NCBI GenBank assembly: GCA_013619105.1
Contig: JABXKU010000006.1
Location: 1-64,000 of the forward strand
DNA from: Desulfuromonadales bacterium
GTDB lineage: Bacteria; Desulfobacterota; Desulfuromonadia; Desulfuromonadales; Syntrophotaleaceae
Length of the DNA stretch: 64,000 bases
Direction of reading: 5' to 3'
Shown: piece by piece, positions 1 through 9,674 of the stretch
Layout: each line of letters opens with the position of its first letter
Position numbering within the stretch: position 1 is the first letter of the stretch
Notes under the pieces: model-generated
The model's database searches: none
Told to the model about the DNA's origin: nothing
The model's input: the letters and a program-made list of their open reading frames with translations, nothing else
Program-made: the position numbers and the translations under genes

Positions 1-155
1 ATATAATACAGCTATTGCTAAACGTAAAAAAAGAATCGGTCAACACAACAAATATAATAATAAATTTAACGACCAGTGTATTGGCATTTCAGCATCAACA
101 GCTGATATAGATGAAGTCTGTAGAGACGGCGGTGGTTTCTGTGATGGATTCGAGT
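1..155 (+). CDS. C-terminal fragment of a small AT-rich ORF of unknown function, running in from the left edge
   Basis: Open frame from base 2 (YNTAIAKRKKRIGQHNKYNNKFNDQCIGISASTADIDEVCRDGGGFCDGFE*); no recognised family. Confidence 0.25.
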
Positions 156-425
156 GATATCTACGCGGCATGGCGGTAGAGGTTCAGCGTTTTGGAATGA
201 TGCTGCACAAATGGCCAAAATGAAAGCGATCATGAAATTGTGAGGGGTTATTCTCTCCGCACATTGAGTCTAGCTAGCCAAGCGCTCAAGCAGACTGGTT
301 GAAACTGTGGTGGTTCGCCTAAAGATTTCTACCAACTTGAAAAGAAACAGCGCCGCCCGCTTAACTTAGTCGTAAGGTTTTTTAAATTTGTAGATAGCAA
401 TTAACTTATTACAGGGTGGCGAAAT

Positions 426-869
426 ATGAAGTTGAATGTATACCTTTCTGGTGAAATCCATACAGACTGGAGACAAAAAATAATAGATGGTTGCGAAGAA
501 AATAATCTTTCTATTTCCTTTTCATCAGCAGTCACCGACCATGAATTGAGTGATGCTGCAGGCGATTTATTAGGTAACGAAGAAACAGGTTTCTGGCGTG
601 ACCACAAATCAGCCAAAGTGAATGCTATAAGAACGAAAACGTTAATTGAAAATTGCGATGTAGCCATTGTTCGTTTTGGTGAGAAATTTAAACAATGGAA
701 TGCTGCCTTCGACGCAGGTTATTGTGCGGCTTTGGGTAAGCCTTACATTACGCTTCACAACGAAGATCTCATACATCCTCTTAAAGAGGTAGACGCGGCA
801 GCGCTCGCATGGGCAACGTCCCCTGAGCAGGTAGTCGATATTTTAAAATATGTTATCAGCAAGCACTAA
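426..869 (+). CDS. ytoQ: YtoQ family protein
   Basis: 147 aa; MKLNVYLSGEIHTDWRQKI start and YtoQ-like sequence (GEIHxDWR, WNAAFDAGYCAALGKPYITLH). Confidence 0.75.
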   Translation: MKLNVYLSGEIHTDWRQKIIDGCEENNLSISFSSAVTDHELSDAAGDLLGNEETGFWRDHKSAKVNAIRTKTLIENCDVAIVRFGEKFKQWNAAFDAGYCAALGKPYITLHNEDLIHPLKEVDAAALAWATSPEQVVDILKYVISKH

Positions 870-1020
870 AAGCCAACCAATAGCTCAAGCGGATGTAAAA
901 AACCTCTGCTAAGCACAAGTGGAGGTTCACAGGGAACTGAGGCTTAGAAACATAGACAAAGGCATTTCGTCTCGGCAGCTCAATCTGACTATCTGCACAA
1001 ACTTTGTTGACGAGCCTATA

Positions 1021-1057
1021 AAAAAAGACCTCCAGGTAACAGGGAGGTCTTTTTTTA
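1021..1057. terminator. Bidirectional intrinsic terminator
   Basis: AAAAAAGACCTCC-aggtaacag-GGAGGTCTTTTTTT hairpin with A/T tracts, between convergent ytoQ and tex. Confidence 0.8.
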
Positions 1058-1168
1058 TAGGACTATTTTCAGCCATGTGGTGCTGCTGGGTATCGCCCCG
1101 GTGAGGAAACGGCTCAGGGGCTTGCCAGGGCCCTCAATGATGCGCCTTCTGATCCCCTTTAGCTATCC

Positions 1169-3463
1169 TCAGCTTTTCTTCCCCTTCTTAATTCGAAAGC
1201 CGGATTTCTCCAGCGCCGCCGCCAGGTCGGTCACCGGTTTGGCGACATTCTTCTCCGGGCGCGGTTTATGACTCCGCTCCTTCGGCTCAGGCCCCTTTTC
1301 CAACTTGCCGCTACGCATAGTCAAGCCAATCCTCTTGCGTTGCAGGTCGATGGACACCACCCGCACCTGCACCTGCTGACCCACCTTGACCACCTGATTG
1401 GGGTCTTTGACAAAGCGGTCAGCGAGCTGGCTGACATGCACCAGGCCATCTTGATGCACGCCGATATCGACAAAGGCCCCGAAGGCAGCGACATTGGTGA
1501 CGACGCCGTTGAGAGTCATCCCCTCCTGCAGGTCTTTCATCTCTGTGACATCTTCACGAAAGCTGGTGGTGACAAAACTTTCGCGGGGGTCGCGGCCTGG
1601 TTTCTGCAATTCGGCGATAATATCCCGCAGGGTCGGCAGGCCGATATCCTCTCCGACATACTGCTCCAACTTGATCTTGTCGAGGAGCGCCGGTTGGGTG
1701 ATCAGTGCCGGCAGGGCCACGCCGAGATCTTTGGCCATCTGCTTTACTAAAGGGTAGCGCTCGGGATGGACCGCGGTATTGTCCAGGGGCTGCTCGGCCT
1801 GGCGGATGCGTAAAAAGCCGGCGGCCTGCTCATAGGCCTTTTTGCCGAAGCGGGCCACCTTGAGCAGTTGCTTGCGTTGGACAAAGGCCCCCTCGCTGTC
1901 GCGATGGCGAACAATGCCTTTGGCTAGCGATTCGCCGATGCCCGAGACAAAGCTGAGCAGAGCCCAGCTGGCAGTGTTGAGATCGACGCCGACAAAGTTG
2001 ACGCAGGACTCGACCACCTCGTCGAGGGACTTTTTCAAGGCGGTTTGGCTGACGTCGTGTTGATATTGGCCGACGCCGATACTCTTGGGATCGACCTTGA
2101 CCAGTTCGGCCAGGGGGTCCTGCAATCGGCGGGCGATGGAGATGGCGCCGCGCACGGTCAGGTCCAGGTCGGGGAACTCTTCACGGGCGATATCCGAGGC
2201 CGAATAGATGCTGGCCCCGGCTTCGCTGACCATGACGACTTGCGTCTTGAGGGCTGCGTCTTTTAAGGCCTGACGGACGAACTGGTCCATCTCTCGGCCG
2301 GCAGTGCCGTTGCCGATGGCGACCATTTCGATATTGTGGGCTTTGATCAGGCGCAGCAGTTCCTGGCGGGCGCTCTCAACTTTGGCGCCGCCACCGGCAT
2401 GGGGATAAATGGTGACATGCTCAAGAAACTGGCCGGTGGCATCAACGGCTGCCAGCTTGGAGCCGGTGCGCAGACCGGGGTCGACGCCAAGCACTCGGTG
2501 GCTGCCGGCGGGCGCAGCCAGGAGTAGGTTGCGCAGGTTTTCGGCGAAGACTCGAATCGCTTCATCATCGGCAGCGGTTTTTGCCTGCAGGCGTAATTCT
2601 ACCTCGATGGAAGGGGCCAGCAGACGGTTGTAGGTATCGGCGACCACCTCTCGCAGCAGTTCGGCGAAGCGGTTTTCGGCCGGAAGGAACAGAGTCGACA
2701 GACGGCCGAGGATATCCTCCTCTGGTGCCTCGATGCGCAGGCGTAGGATATCTTCTTTTTCGCCTCGGCGCATGGCCAGCATGCGGTGGGAGGGAACCTG
2801 GCGAATTGGCTCGCTGAAATCATAGTACATCTCAAACTTGCTAACGGTATCTGCCTTGCCCCGGGCTACCTGAGAACAGAACAGGCCCTGCTTCCAGGTC
2901 AGCTCACGGACCAGCGCCCGAGCTTCGGCCTGATCGGCGAAACCCTCGGCGAGGATATGGCCAGCTCCGGTTAGGGCATCGGCGGCTGTGTTAACCTCCA
3001 GTTCTGGGTTAACAAAAGCTTCTGCCAGTTGCTCTGCTGAAGGACCGCTGCTGCCTGCCGCTAATAGCTGCTCTGCCAGCGGTTCAAGGCCCCGTTCCCG
3101 GGCAATGGATGCCTTGGTGCGTCGTTTTGGCTTGAAGGGCAGGTAGAGGTCTTCCAGTTCGGTTTTTTGCCGGGTGGACTCGATCTTTCCGCGTAACTCG
3201 GCGGTCAGTTTGCCCTGCTCGTCGATGGATTTAAGAATCGTATCGCGGCGCTTGTTCAGCTCGGTATGGTATTCGAGACGTTCCTGCAGCAGACGAATCT
3301 GCACCTCATCCAGTTCCCCGGTAACCTCCTTGCGATAACGGGCAATAAAGGGAACTGTTGCCCCCTCTTGCAGCAGGGTCACGGTCTGTTCGACCTGCTT
3401 TTTTTGCAGCCCGGTGTCATCGATCAGGATCTGGATAGTCGCAGCTTTTTCGTTGTCAGTCAT
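1169..3463 (-). CDS. tex: Tex-family transcription accessory protein (S1 domain)
   Basis: 764 aa; Tex N-terminus, YqgF-like region (VLGVDPGLRTGSKLAAVD), HhH, C-terminal S1 (GMTLNGVVTNVAAFGAFVDIGVHQDGLVHVSQL). Confidence 0.95.
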   Translation of the reverse strand: MTDNEKAATIQILIDDTGLQKKQVEQTVTLLQEGATVPFIARYRKEVTGELDEVQIRLLQERLEYHTELNKRRDTILKSIDEQGKLTAELRGKIESTRQKTELEDLYLPFKPKRRTKASIARERGLEPLAEQLLAAGSSGPSAEQLAEAFVNPELEVNTAADALTGAGHILAEGFADQAEARALVRELTWKQGLFCSQVARGKADTVSKFEMYYDFSEPIRQVPSHRMLAMRRGEKEDILRLRIEAPEEDILGRLSTLFLPAENRFAELLREVVADTYNRLLAPSIEVELRLQAKTAADDEAIRVFAENLRNLLLAAPAGSHRVLGVDPGLRTGSKLAAVDATGQFLEHVTIYPHAGGGAKVESARQELLRLIKAHNIEMVAIGNGTAGREMDQFVRQALKDAALKTQVVMVSEAGASIYSASDIAREEFPDLDLTVRGAISIARRLQDPLAELVKVDPKSIGVGQYQHDVSQTALKKSLDEVVESCVNFVGVDLNTASWALLSFVSGIGESLAKGIVRHRDSEGAFVQRKQLLKVARFGKKAYEQAAGFLRIRQAEQPLDNTAVHPERYPLVKQMAKDLGVALPALITQPALLDKIKLEQYVGEDIGLPTLRDIIAELQKPGRDPRESFVTTSFREDVTEMKDLQEGMTLNGVVTNVAAFGAFVDIGVHQDGLVHVSQLADRFVKDPNQVVKVGQQVQVRVVSIDLQRKRIGLTMRSGKLEKGPEPKERSHKPRPEKNVAKPVTDLAAALEKSGFRIKKGKKS

Positions 3464-3481
3464 TGCAGGTCCGTTCTTATT

Positions 3482-3629
3482 TGATGGCGTCGCAAAAAGT
3501 CCGCCCTACGGCGTTACGGCCTTTTTTCAGGACCTCGACATACTAGATGTATGCCTTCGTCCCTGAAAAACACCAGGCCTTGTAGGACGAAATTTTTGTT
3601 TAGCCATCTTATGAGTTTTGCGAATACAT
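3482..3629. repeat. Dispersed intergenic repeat family B, copy 1
   Basis: gatggcgtcgcaaaaagtccgccctacggcgtt...ccttgtaggacgaaatttttg...tagccatcttatgagttttgcgaa; related to 36278-36405 and 52731-52800. Confidence 0.6.
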
Positions 3630-3652
3630 CTTATTTGAGAGCGCCTTGTTTA

Positions 3653-5302
3653 TTATACTGCCGGCGTCTGGTCCGCTAGCGTTTCCCTGCCCGATTTGTG
3701 CAGATAATAGTCGTAATCCCCGTCATAGCTCAACATCTGGCCGTGATCGACCTCAAAGACCCGATTGACCAGGCAGCGGAGGAAGTGACGGTCATGACTG
3801 ACCAGTACCACGGTGCCCGCAAAGCCTTTCAGGGCCTCAAGCAGAATCTCGCGGGAGACTATATCCAGGTGGTTAGTCGGTTCGTCGAGGACCAAAAAAT
3901 TGATCGGGCGGGCCAAAAGAGAGGCTAGAACCACGCGACTCTTTTCACCACCGGAGAGGATCGAGATGCGCTTGTCTACATCGTCCCCCTGGAACAGGAA
4001 GGCGGCGCAGAGGTTGCGTATTGCCCCGACACTGGCCATGGGCAGCACTTCGCTGACCGTCTCGTACACGGTCTTGGCGGGATCGAGAATGTCCATGGAA
4101 TGCTGGCTGAAATAGCCCAGATGTAGGTTGGCGCCGATGGTAGCGGTGCCGGAGCTGGGCTCGGTCTGGCTGGCAAGGACCTTGAGAAAGGTCGACTTGC
4201 CGGCGCCGTTGACCCCGGTCACAGCAATCTTCTCGCCGCGACGGATAAGCCCTGACACGCCGCTAAACACTGGATGCTCACCGCCCTCGGGTAGGGGCCA
4301 AGACTTGGCCAGGTCCCGCATGGCGACTACATCGTCGCCGCTGCGGGGCGGTTGGGCAAATTCGAAGCTGATGGTTTTCTGCTCTGGCGGCAGTTGGATA
4401 CGTTCGATTTTTTCCAGCTTTTTCACCCGCGACTGGACCTGGGCCGCATGGGAAGCGCGGGCGGCGAAACGGGCGATAAATTCCTCTTCTTTGGCCAGCA
4501 TCTCTTGCTGACGCCGGTGGCTGGCGATGAGCTGCTCGCGGCGGATTTCCCGTTCCCGCAGGTAAAAGTCGTAATTGCCGCCATAGGTGGTCACGGTCTG
4601 ATTACCGACCTCGATGACCCGTGACACCAAACGGTTCATAAAGTCCCGGTCATGGCTGGTCATTAGCACCGCACCCTTATAGGTTTCGGATAACCAGCTT
4701 TCCAGCCAGATGATCGACTCGACATCCAGGTGGTTGGTCGGTTCATCGAGGAGCAGCACGTCGGGATTTAGGGTCAGGATTCTGGCCAGGGCGATGCGCA
4801 TTTTCCAACCGCCACTGAAGGATTCCGCCGCTCGGTCGTAGGCCTCTGGGCCGATGCCGAGACCGGTAAGAACCGCCTGGGCGCGACTCTCCAGATCGTA
4901 GCCGTCGCGATGCTCGAATTCTTCCTGAGCTTCGCCGTAGCGTTCCAGCAGCGTCACCAGGGCCTCGTCGGACATCGGTTCGCACATGGCCGCTTCCATC
5001 TCACTGATTTGACGACCCAATTCCATGGTGCGAGCCGAGGCGGCCATCACCTCTGCTAATGCCGAACGACCGGCCATCTCACCCACATCCTGGGAGAAAT
5101 AACCGATGACAGTTTTCTTGCTGCAGCTAATTTCACCACTGTCGATGGATTCCTCGCCGGTGATCAGGCGAAAGACCGAGGTCTTGCCGGCTCCGTTGGG
5201 ACCGACGAGTCCAGTACGGGTGCCTGCGGGGATCTGAAAACTGGCCCCCACAAAAAGGATCTGCGATCCGTATTGTTTTGAAATATTGGTCAGGTGAATC
5301 AT
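3653..5302 (-). CDS. ABC-F family ATP-binding protein
   Basis: 549 aa; two Walker A motifs (GPNGAGKTS, GVNGAGKST), two LLLDEPTNHLD-type Walker B motifs, no TM segments. Confidence 0.92.
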   Translation of the reverse strand: MIHLTNISKQYGSQILFVGASFQIPAGTRTGLVGPNGAGKTSVFRLITGEESIDSGEISCSKKTVIGYFSQDVGEMAGRSALAEVMAASARTMELGRQISEMEAAMCEPMSDEALVTLLERYGEAQEEFEHRDGYDLESRAQAVLTGLGIGPEAYDRAAESFSGGWKMRIALARILTLNPDVLLLDEPTNHLDVESIIWLESWLSETYKGAVLMTSHDRDFMNRLVSRVIEVGNQTVTTYGGNYDFYLREREIRREQLIASHRRQQEMLAKEEEFIARFAARASHAAQVQSRVKKLEKIERIQLPPEQKTISFEFAQPPRSGDDVVAMRDLAKSWPLPEGGEHPVFSGVSGLIRRGEKIAVTGVNGAGKSTFLKVLASQTEPSSGTATIGANLHLGYFSQHSMDILDPAKTVYETVSEVLPMASVGAIRNLCAAFLFQGDDVDKRISILSGGEKSRVVLASLLARPINFLVLDEPTNHLDIVSREILLEALKGFAGTVVLVSHDRHFLRCLVNRVFEVDHGQMLSYDGDYDYYLHKSGRETLADQTPAV

Positions 5303-5413
5303 GGCGCCTCTCTGAAAAAAATGATGCGCATTGGTACCATAGGCTAGGGTATGGCGGCAAGGTTGTATGTTCTGACTGATAAGCTAGGGGGGATGTGACA
5401 GGCCACACTTTTA

Positions 5414-5457
5414 TGCCCCACATCTGAGGCATGCCCAATTTACGTGCCCCACATCTG
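5414..5457. repeat. Pair of 13-bp direct repeats TGCCCCACATCTG
   Basis: Exact copies at 5414-5426 and 5445-5457 in an intergenic region. Confidence 0.6.
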
Positions 5458-5696
5458 CGCTTCTGTCAGAGCCGCTGGTTTATCTCTAAAGAACCTGTCT
5501 GTCGCTAAAGAACAGCCTTCCGCTCATAAAACTGAACCTGCCGGCACAACCGCCCCTGTAGCCTATCCGTACATTATCTAAGGCATGGTTATTGCTATAT
5601 AAGTTGGCCAAAGGTATAGGTGCCGGGTAGAAAAGGCAGGTTTCGTTGATTCGGTGATGATTAGTAAACAGGATTCATCAAATAGGTTTTTGTATT

Positions 5697-7442
5697 ATGC
5701 CCTTTAGCAAGTATGACCGTTTTTTTGTCTGCTTTAGTCTGTTTCTAAGTTGTCTCGCCTTTTGTCTTTTTCCCTTGTCGGCGGAAGCGGCGCGGAAGCA
5801 GAAGATCTTGGTTCTGCATTCCTACCATCAGGGGTATGAGTGGACAGACAACATAAGCTCGGGGATTCAAGCGATCTTTGAACCCCTCGATAAAGACTAC
5901 GAGATGTATTACGAATATCTCGATACCAAAAGAAATACCGGGGCCTATTACGAGCAACATTTAGAAGAGCTCTTCATCGCAAAAATGAAAACGGTGGAGT
6001 TCGCGGCAGTGATCGTCGCTGACAACAATGGCCTCGCCTTTATAAAAAAGTCTTACCGGTTTCTCAAAGGCCATCCGCCGCTTATCTTTTGTGGCATCAA
6101 TTATTTCCAGCCTGATATGATCGATACGCTTCCAGCCGTTACGGGCGTTACCGAGGAAGCGGATATCGCGGCGAATTTCGGCCTGATGCTGCGGCTGCAT
6201 CCCGAGCGCAAACGCATTGTGGTTATCCTGGACCGGACGGCAACCGGGGATGCCGTGGCGAAACTCCTAGCGGAGGCTACCGAAGTGTATCGCGACCGGG
6301 TCCTTATCGAAACGTTTCGGGATTTTACTCTGGATGAAGCGGTGGCTTTCGTAGGCGAACTGGGTGCCGAGGACATGATCTGCCTCCTCACTTTTAATCG
6401 CGACCGGGACAATAATTTTATTTCTTATTCCGCGGCGGTAAGCCTAATTCGGGAGGCCGCTGACGTTCCGATTTACGGTGTTTGGGATTTCTACCTGGGG
6501 AAGGGTATCGTGGGAGGCATGATCACCTCGGGTTTTGAACAGGGGAAAGTTGCCGCGCAACTGGCGCTGCGAATTCTGCGGGGCGAAAGCCCCCAGAACC
6601 TGCCCATCATCACCGGCTCCGTCAATCGCATCATGCTCGATTTCAAGCAATTGCAGGCCTTTGACATCGATTCTCGCCGGCTGCCGGACGGTGCTCTCAT
6701 TATCAATCAGCCGCCCGGATTTTATCAGAAATACCAGCGGGTTTTTCTCGGCGCGAGCCTGGCTATCGTTCTGCTGCTCGGGTTTAGCTGGATACGATTG
6801 CTGGCGCAAAAACGCGAGAAGGCCAGGCTGGTGAAGATGAACGTTGCTCTGGACAACCTCGTGGAAGAAAAGACCGCCCGGTTGCAGGACGCCAACAAGG
6901 CTTTGCAAAAAATTGCCACAACGGATGATCTTACCGGGATTCATAATCGGGGCTATCTGTTGAAGCAGCTTGCCCAGGAAATTGAAGCCGTCGAAGGGCA
7001 AGGCAGCGAGCTTTCGATTATTTTGGTCGACCTTGATCGTTTCAAATTGGTAAACGATACCTTCGGCCATAATTTCGGCGACCAGGTATTAAAACGGGTC
7101 AGCGCCGCTTTTGGTACCGCCCTGCGGGACAAAGATCTGGTCGGCCGTTACGGAGGGGAGGAGTTTCTGCTGATCCTGCCTGATACGGATCTTGGCAAAA
7201 GCACTATAATTGCCGAGCGCGTTCGGCAAAGCATAGCTTCCTACTGCTGGGAAAAGGATGGTTTCCAGACCACCATAAGCGGCGGAGTGGTCCAATACGT
7301 CGGTGAATCCGTTGAAAATCTGCTGAAAAGAGCTGACGAATTGCTGTATCAGGCCAAGGCCTTGGGGCGCAATCGTATGGAAAACCGTCCGATCGACCCC
7401 TGTCTCACCTCTCCGAGATCCGGTCGATCTGCCAGCGTCTGA
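5697..7442 (+). CDS. ABC-type periplasmic-binding sensor domain + TM + GGDEF diguanylate cyclase
   Basis: 581 aa; signal peptide, ABC_sub_bind-like ILVLHSYHQGYEWTDNISSGI, TM (VFLGASLAIVLLLGF), GGDEF with VGRYGGEEFLLILP. Confidence 0.9.
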   Translation: MPFSKYDRFFVCFSLFLSCLAFCLFPLSAEAARKQKILVLHSYHQGYEWTDNISSGIQAIFEPLDKDYEMYYEYLDTKRNTGAYYEQHLEELFIAKMKTVEFAAVIVADNNGLAFIKKSYRFLKGHPPLIFCGINYFQPDMIDTLPAVTGVTEEADIAANFGLMLRLHPERKRIVVILDRTATGDAVAKLLAEATEVYRDRVLIETFRDFTLDEAVAFVGELGAEDMICLLTFNRDRDNNFISYSAAVSLIREAADVPIYGVWDFYLGKGIVGGMITSGFEQGKVAAQLALRILRGESPQNLPIITGSVNRIMLDFKQLQAFDIDSRRLPDGALIINQPPGFYQKYQRVFLGASLAIVLLLGFSWIRLLAQKREKARLVKMNVALDNLVEEKTARLQDANKALQKIATTDDLTGIHNRGYLLKQLAQEIEAVEGQGSELSIILVDLDRFKLVNDTFGHNFGDQVLKRVSAAFGTALRDKDLVGRYGGEEFLLILPDTDLGKSTIIAERVRQSIASYCWEKDGFQTTISGGVVQYVGESVENLLKRADELLYQAKALGRNRMENRPIDPCLTSPRSGRSASV

Positions 7443-7800
7443 TCTTCCTACTCCTTTGCAAAACTCTTTTTGTCCCAATTCCCATTCGGATTACCCGCTC
7501 CCTTCCCGCATCTTTGTCAATTGTTCCCGGTAAACTTCGTAATGAGCCGCCGAGTAGACCTCCAGGGTGACCCGGTCAACGACGCACAAGAAACTATATG
7601 GGCCAAACAGCCGAATTTTCAGCTGGCTCATGGATAGTCCTATAGACTCCTACGTCAATTCGTTATCATCCGCCATGTGTGTTCCTGATTGGGGAAAACT
7701 TATATTTAGCGCTTGACTCAAAGGCCCCATAATGAAAAATTCGATGCATCGATAAATACAGCGTCTCCTCTGTGTGAAATGTTTCTGAGAAAGGACCATC

Positions 7801-9099
7801 ATGAGCAAGAAGGATTGTATCGCTTGGCTTTACCGCGAACTGCCTGAACTGGTTCGTAGCCGGGTACTTGATGAAGCGGCTGCGGATCAGCTGCGCAACC
7901 ACTACGGCCCGGCGCCAGAGCAGCGACGCCGTTCCCTCGGTCTGGTGATCTGCGCTGCTTTGGGGGCGTTGCTGGTCGGCCTCGGCGTCATTTTGTTGCT
8001 GGCCCATAACTGGACGGATCTTTCCCGGCCGCAGCGCACCCTGCTGTCTTTTGCGCCGTTGCTTCTTGGTCAGGCGTTGGCCGGCTGGGTCTGGTTTAAG
8101 CGTCGCTCCTCACTGGCCTGGTGCGAGGGAACGGCCACTTTTCTGTTATTGGCTGTCGGTGCGTCCATTGCTCTGGTTGGTCAGACCTATCATATCTCTG
8201 GAGATCTACCCCGCTTCGTACTGGTCTGGATGTTGCTCGGTCTGCCGCTGATCTACCTCTTCGGTGCTGCTCTGCCGGCGCTGCTTTACTGGCCCGGTGT
8301 GACTTGGTGGTGCGCCATAGGTGCCCACGACAATCTGCCGGTGATGTTCTATTGGCTGCTTGCCGCGTTGCCTTTGCCCTTTTGGTGGGGCTTGGTGAAG
8401 AAAGGGCGGCGTAAGTTGGCTGCAGGTTGGTTAAGCTGGGTGCTGGCTCTTTGTTTGCCTGTGGCTCTTGGCTGTAGCAGTCACGCCGCGTTGGAGCACC
8501 TGTGGGCGCCCCTGTACCTGAGTCTGTTCGCGGTCTTCTTTTTGCTGGCTGGACAGTGGTCCCTTCCTTCGGTGGTCAGCCGTCCTTTTCGCCTGATTGG
8601 TAGCTGGGGTACGGTCGGTCTGATGTTGTTACTGACTCTCAAGGATGTCTGGCGGGAACTCCCACGACATTATTTGTTTGAAGCCGGACGCAGCGCCTGG
8701 CCCGAATATCTGCTGCTGGCGGTGCTGTTGCTGGCTGCTCTTGGTTTGCTGGTGCGCAGCTTGGTCAGCAGACGTTGGCTGGACAGTCTGTTTGGACTGG
8801 CGGCACCGCTGGTGATCTTGCAACTGCTCGCCGGGCCGCAGTTGCTGCCTTCCGATTTGAGTTTGATCATCGGCAATATTTATCTGCTGCTGCTCGGCGG
8901 CGCGGTGTTGAGAGCCGGACTGCACACAGGGGCGCTGCCGCGTATCAATGTTGGCCTCGGTATTATCAGTGCTCTGATCGCGGTGCGTTTCTTTGACAGT
9001 CAGCTGTCCTTCACCGTACGCGGCCTGCTGTTCATTATCATCGGTTGCGCGTTTTTGGTGGTCAATTTGCTGGTTAAACGACAGGAGGTGCGTGCATGA
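7801..9099 (+). CDS. DUF2157 domain membrane protein
   Basis: 432 aa, about 12 hydrophobic segments, N-terminal DUF2157-like region; coupled to the following GDYXXLXY gene. Confidence 0.8.
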   Translation: MSKKDCIAWLYRELPELVRSRVLDEAAADQLRNHYGPAPEQRRRSLGLVICAALGALLVGLGVILLLAHNWTDLSRPQRTLLSFAPLLLGQALAGWVWFKRRSSLAWCEGTATFLLLAVGASIALVGQTYHISGDLPRFVLVWMLLGLPLIYLFGAALPALLYWPGVTWWCAIGAHDNLPVMFYWLLAALPLPFWWGLVKKGRRKLAAGWLSWVLALCLPVALGCSSHAALEHLWAPLYLSLFAVFFLLAGQWSLPSVVSRPFRLIGSWGTVGLMLLLTLKDVWRELPRHYLFEAGRSAWPEYLLLAVLLLAALGLLVRSLVSRRWLDSLFGLAAPLVILQLLAGPQLLPSDLSLIIGNIYLLLLGGAVLRAGLHTGALPRINVGLGIISALIAVRFFDSQLSFTVRGLLFIIIGCAFLVVNLLVKRQEVRA

Positions 9100-9665
9100 A
9101 TCGACTATTCGGATTGATGCTGGTTCTGTCGTTTTTGGCGCAGTTAGCGGTGCCTGCGAGCATGATTTTGGGGAGGGAAACGACCCTGCGTGACGGCCAG
9201 CAATTTCGCTTTCGTACGGCTCCGGTCGATCCTTATGATCCCTTTCGTGGCCGTTTTGTCGCACTCAACTTAGATGCTGCCAGTGCCCCGCTGCCAAAAG
9301 ATATGAAATTGAAGTATCGGCAAAAGGTTCTGGTGCGACTGGCTGTGGATGAAGCGGGTTTCGCCTATTGTCGTGACATTGTCAGCGAGGCGCCGCAGGA
9401 AGGGGCCTATCTGACTGCCCGGGTCCAATCCTGGAATAAGGAAACGGTGCGCCTGCAGCTGCCCTTTGATCGCTACTACGCCGAGGAGGATCTGGCCCCA
9501 GAGATTGAGCGGGCCTACCGCGCGAACAGCCGGCGGGATAAGCATGAAGCCTATATCACCGTGCGGGTGCGTGACGGTCGTGGGGTATTGGAGGAGCTCT
9601 ATATCGCCGACTTGCCCGTGGCCGAATATCTGCGGCAGCAAGCCGTTGCCAAGCAACAGGGATAA
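9096..9665 (+). CDS. GDYXXLXY domain-containing protein
   Basis: 189 aa; PVDPYDPFRGRFVALNLD motif; overlaps the previous gene (ATGA-type). Confidence 0.8.
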   Translation: MNRLFGLMLVLSFLAQLAVPASMILGRETTLRDGQQFRFRTAPVDPYDPFRGRFVALNLDAASAPLPKDMKLKYRQKVLVRLAVDEAGFAYCRDIVSEAPQEGAYLTARVQSWNKETVRLQLPFDRYYAEEDLAPEIERAYRANSRRDKHEAYITVRVRDGRGVLEELYIADLPVAEYLRQQAVAKQQG

Positions 9666-9674
9666 GGAGTGGTT

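Noticed and set aside
1268-1750. Plus-strand ORFs of 60-160 aa across tex
   Set aside because: All lie antisense to tex, which has strong family-level support.
5440-5696. c-di-GMP (GEMM) riboswitch upstream of the GGDEF gene
   Set aside because: No recognisable GEMM core sequence in the leader.
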